From Oceanospirillaceae bacterium (GTDB lineage: Bacteria; Pseudomonadota; Gammaproteobacteria; Pseudomonadales; Balneatricaceae): a DNA stretch of 64,000 nucleotides. The stretch covers positions 18,335 through 82,334 of the forward strand of contig JABXIM010000114.1 of assembly GCA_013373085.1 (NCBI GenBank). Direction: 5' to 3'. The notes beneath the pieces were generated by a model. That model had not been told where the DNA came from, ran no database searches, and saw only the letters and a list, made by a program, of their open reading frames with translations. The position numbers were made by a program, and so were the translations under genes. Each line of letters opens with the position of its first letter. Position 1 is the stretch's first letter. This document shows positions 62,247-64,000 of the stretch, piece after piece.

Positions 62247-64000
62247 TTAGTGGGCGTGGGCCGCACCGGCACCGCGGGGGATACGGATATCCTCGACGAT
62301 GTGCTGGATGTCCTCCGGCGGTGCCGGGGTCATCACCGCGACGGCGTAAGCGGACGCGAAGTTCAGCAGCATACCGATGGTACCGAAGCCCTCGGGGGAG
62401 ATGCCGAGGAACAGCTGGTCGGAGGGGCCGCCCATGAACTTGAAGTAGATGATGTAGGCCATGGTCGTGATCAGGCCGACCAGCATACCGGTAACCGCGC
62501 CCTGGGTGTTCATACGCTTGCTGAAGATACCCATGACGATGACCGGGAATACCGACGAACAGGCAAGACCGAAGGCCAGCGCCACCACCTGGGCCACGAA
62601 GCCCGGCGGATTGATACCGAAGTAACCGGCGATACAGATCGCAACGACGGCCGCCAGACGGGCGTACATCAGTTCCTGCTTGTCGGTGATGTTCGGGTTG
62701 ATGGTCTTCTTCATCAGGTCATGCGAGATCGCGGTCGAGATAACCAGCAACAGACCGGCTGCGGTCGACAGAGCTGCCGCGACGGCACCGGCGGCCACCA
62801 GCGCAATGACCCAGTTCGGCAGATTGGCGATTTCCGGGTTCGCCAGCACCATGATGTCGCGGTCGACATAGACTTCGTTTGCGAAAGGCGCACCGTTCAC
62901 GGCCACCGGAGCGGTCGCCGGGTTGCTGACCATGCGCTCGCCGTGCGGGCCGGTACCTTCGATGAAGTTCGGCTTGCCGCCGTCGAAGGCGTTGCCTGCA
63001 GCATACTGGACCTTGCCGTCGCCATTGTGATCGTACCAGCCAATCAGACCCGAGTTTTCCCAGTTCTTGAACCAGCTCGGCATCGTCTCGTAGGCAGTAC
63101 CGGTGTTATCGGCGCCATTGACGGTCTGGATCAGGTTGACGCGACCGAAACCGGCAACACCCGGAATCGAGGTGTAGAGAATGGCGATGAAGATCAGTGC
63201 CCAGCCCGCCGAGGTACGGGCATCCTTGACGCGCGGTACGGTGAAGAAGCGCACGATGACGTGCGGCAGGCCCGCGGTACCGGCCATCAGCGCAACCGTC
63301 AGACAGAAGATGTCGAGAGTGGTCTTGGTACCGGCCGTGTATTCATTGAAGCCGAGCGCGACCGAAAGCTCGTCGAGCGTCGCCAGTACCGACTGGCCGC
63401 TGCTCAGGGTTGCACCCAGGCCGGTCTGCGGCAGGAAGTGGCCGGTGATCTGAGCCGACAGGAAGAAGGCCGGAACGGTAAACGCCAGGATCAGCACGCA
63501 GTACTGCGCCACCTGGGTATAGGTGATGCCTTTCATGCCACCGAGTACGGCGTAGAAGAATACGATCGCCATACCGAGGACAACGCCGGTGTTGATGTCG
63601 ACGTGCAGGTAGCGGGAGAACACGATACCGACACCGCGCATCTGACCGGCGACATAGGTGAAGGAGATGACGATGGTACAGATGACTGCGATGGTACGGG
63701 CGGTATTACTGTAGTAGCGGTCGCCGACGAAGTCCGGCACTGTGAATTTACCGAACTTGCGCAGGTACGGCGCCAGCAGCATCGCCAGCAGCACATAACC
63801 GCCGGTCCAGCCCATCAGGTAGGCGGAGCCATCACGTCCGATAAAGGACACGATACCGGCCAGGGAGATAAAGGATGCCGCCGACATCCAGTCGGCCGCG
63901 GTCGCCATACCGTTCGCGATTGGATGCACGCCGCCGCCGGCTACATAGAATTCCTTGGTTGACCCTGCGCGCGCCCAGATCGCGATGCCGATATAGAGCG
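62247..64000 (-). CDS. Sodium:solute symporter, VC_2705 subfamily, partial (5' end beyond window)
   Basis: At least 584 residues of an SSS-family transporter; the frame is open to the window edge, beginning LYIGIAIWARAGSTKEFYVA. Segments typical of the acetate/ActP-like branch are GGGVHPIANGMATAADWMSA, FISLAGIVSFIGRDGSAYLM, VPDFVGDRYYSNTARTIAVI and YVAGQMRGVGIVFSRYLHVD. A long periplasmic insertion (roughly middle of the visible part) holds GLIGWYDHNGDGKVQYAAGN, an EF-hand-like loop. Membrane helices number about 12 in the visible part. It imports a small carboxylate, possibly acetate, with sodium, which is inference. A small DUF4212 partner usually lies upstream, outside the window. Confidence 0.9.
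   Translation of the reverse strand, partial: LYIGIAIWARAGSTKEFYVAGGGVHPIANGMATAADWMSAASFISLAGIVSFIGRDGSAYLMGWTGGYVLLAMLLAPYLRKFGKFTVPDFVGDRYYSNTARTIAVICTIVISFTYVAGQMRGVGIVFSRYLHVDINTGVVLGMAIVFFYAVLGGMKGITYTQVAQYCVLILAFTVPAFFLSAQITGHFLPQTGLGATLSSGQSVLATLDELSVALGFNEYTAGTKTTLDIFCLTVALMAGTAGLPHVIVRFFTVPRVKDARTSAGWALIFIAILYTSIPGVAGFGRVNLIQTVNGADNTGTAYETMPSWFKNWENSGLIGWYDHNGDGKVQYAAGNAFDGGKPNFIEGTGPHGERMVSNPATAPVAVNGAPFANEVYVDRDIMVLANPEIANLPNWVIALVAAGAVAAALSTAAGLLLVISTAISHDLMKKTINPNITDKQELMYARLAAVVAICIAGYFGINPPGFVAQVVALAFGLACSSVFPVIVMGIFSKRMNTQGAVTGMLVGLITTMAYIIYFKFMGGPSDQLFLGISPEGFGTIGMLLNFASAYAVAVMTPAPPEDIQHIVEDIRIPRGAGAAHAH

Noticed and set aside
62010..63962. A 650-codon plus-strand frame opposite the symporter
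   Set aside because: Antisense to a clear SSS transporter; composition rich in D, G, R, H and no family features.

Overview
The window is chromosomal DNA of a gammaproteobacterium with Pseudomonas-type flagellar and chemotaxis organisation. The signs are FleN and FlhF, MotC and MotD, a ParA plus CheW-domain polarity pair, ZipA, bifunctional MnmC, an RfaH-like NusG paralog and a complete CcmA-I cytochrome c maturation set. Most of the window is GC-rich with tight operons, many of them joined by 1-4 bp overlaps. The stretch from about 1,360 to 10,850 is clearly AT-rich and looks acquired.

Region 1 (1-14,775) is a surface-polysaccharide locus read leftward. It holds a sugar-1-phosphate transferase cut by the window edge, two P-loop sulfotransferases of different types, four glycosyltransferases, a GNAT/FemAB-like protein, an ABC exporter, an RfaH-like antiterminator and a TviB-type UDP-sugar dehydrogenase. 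An ops-like element, the loading site of RfaH, lies in the 225 bp leader between the rfaH-like gene and the ABC exporter. An eroded IS5-family transposase and one rightward methyltransferase interrupt the locus. The combination points to an acidic, sulfated glycan.

Region 2 (14,892-23,547) is housekeeping: mnmC, a CBS-domain protein, a DUF4126 membrane protein, and yheU, a lipoprotein, ligA and zipA read leftward. Several palindromic repeat families (REP/REPIN-like) occupy the intergenic gaps. Region 3 (23,722-30,850) is ccmABCDEFGHI, read leftward and running on into zipA-ligA.

Region 4 (30,986-59,289) is flagella and chemotaxis. Two rightward genes come first (a second FliK-like protein and an FlhB-C-terminus-like protein). 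A long leftward series follows: fliEFGHIJ, fliK, fliLMNOPQR-flhB, flhA-flhF-fleN-fliA, then cheYZAB-motCD-parA-cheW-like-DUF2802. Sigma-54-type promoters are readable before fliE, flhA and possibly cheY. No short canonical cheW is present in the cluster.

The most striking non-coding feature is a 268 bp element between fliG and fliH (55,940-56,207). It has 34 bp terminal inverted repeats and two internal hairpins. Removing it with one copy of a flanking TA restores a TAATG stop/start overlap between fliG and fliH, so it looks like a miniature transposable element inserted into a translationally coupled junction.

Region 5 (59,542-64,000) is a DnaQ-like exonuclease, a CNB/CBS/DUF294 nucleotidyltransferase-like protein and a VC_2705-type sodium:solute symporter cut by the window edge. 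This looks like a nucleotide-signalled transporter module.
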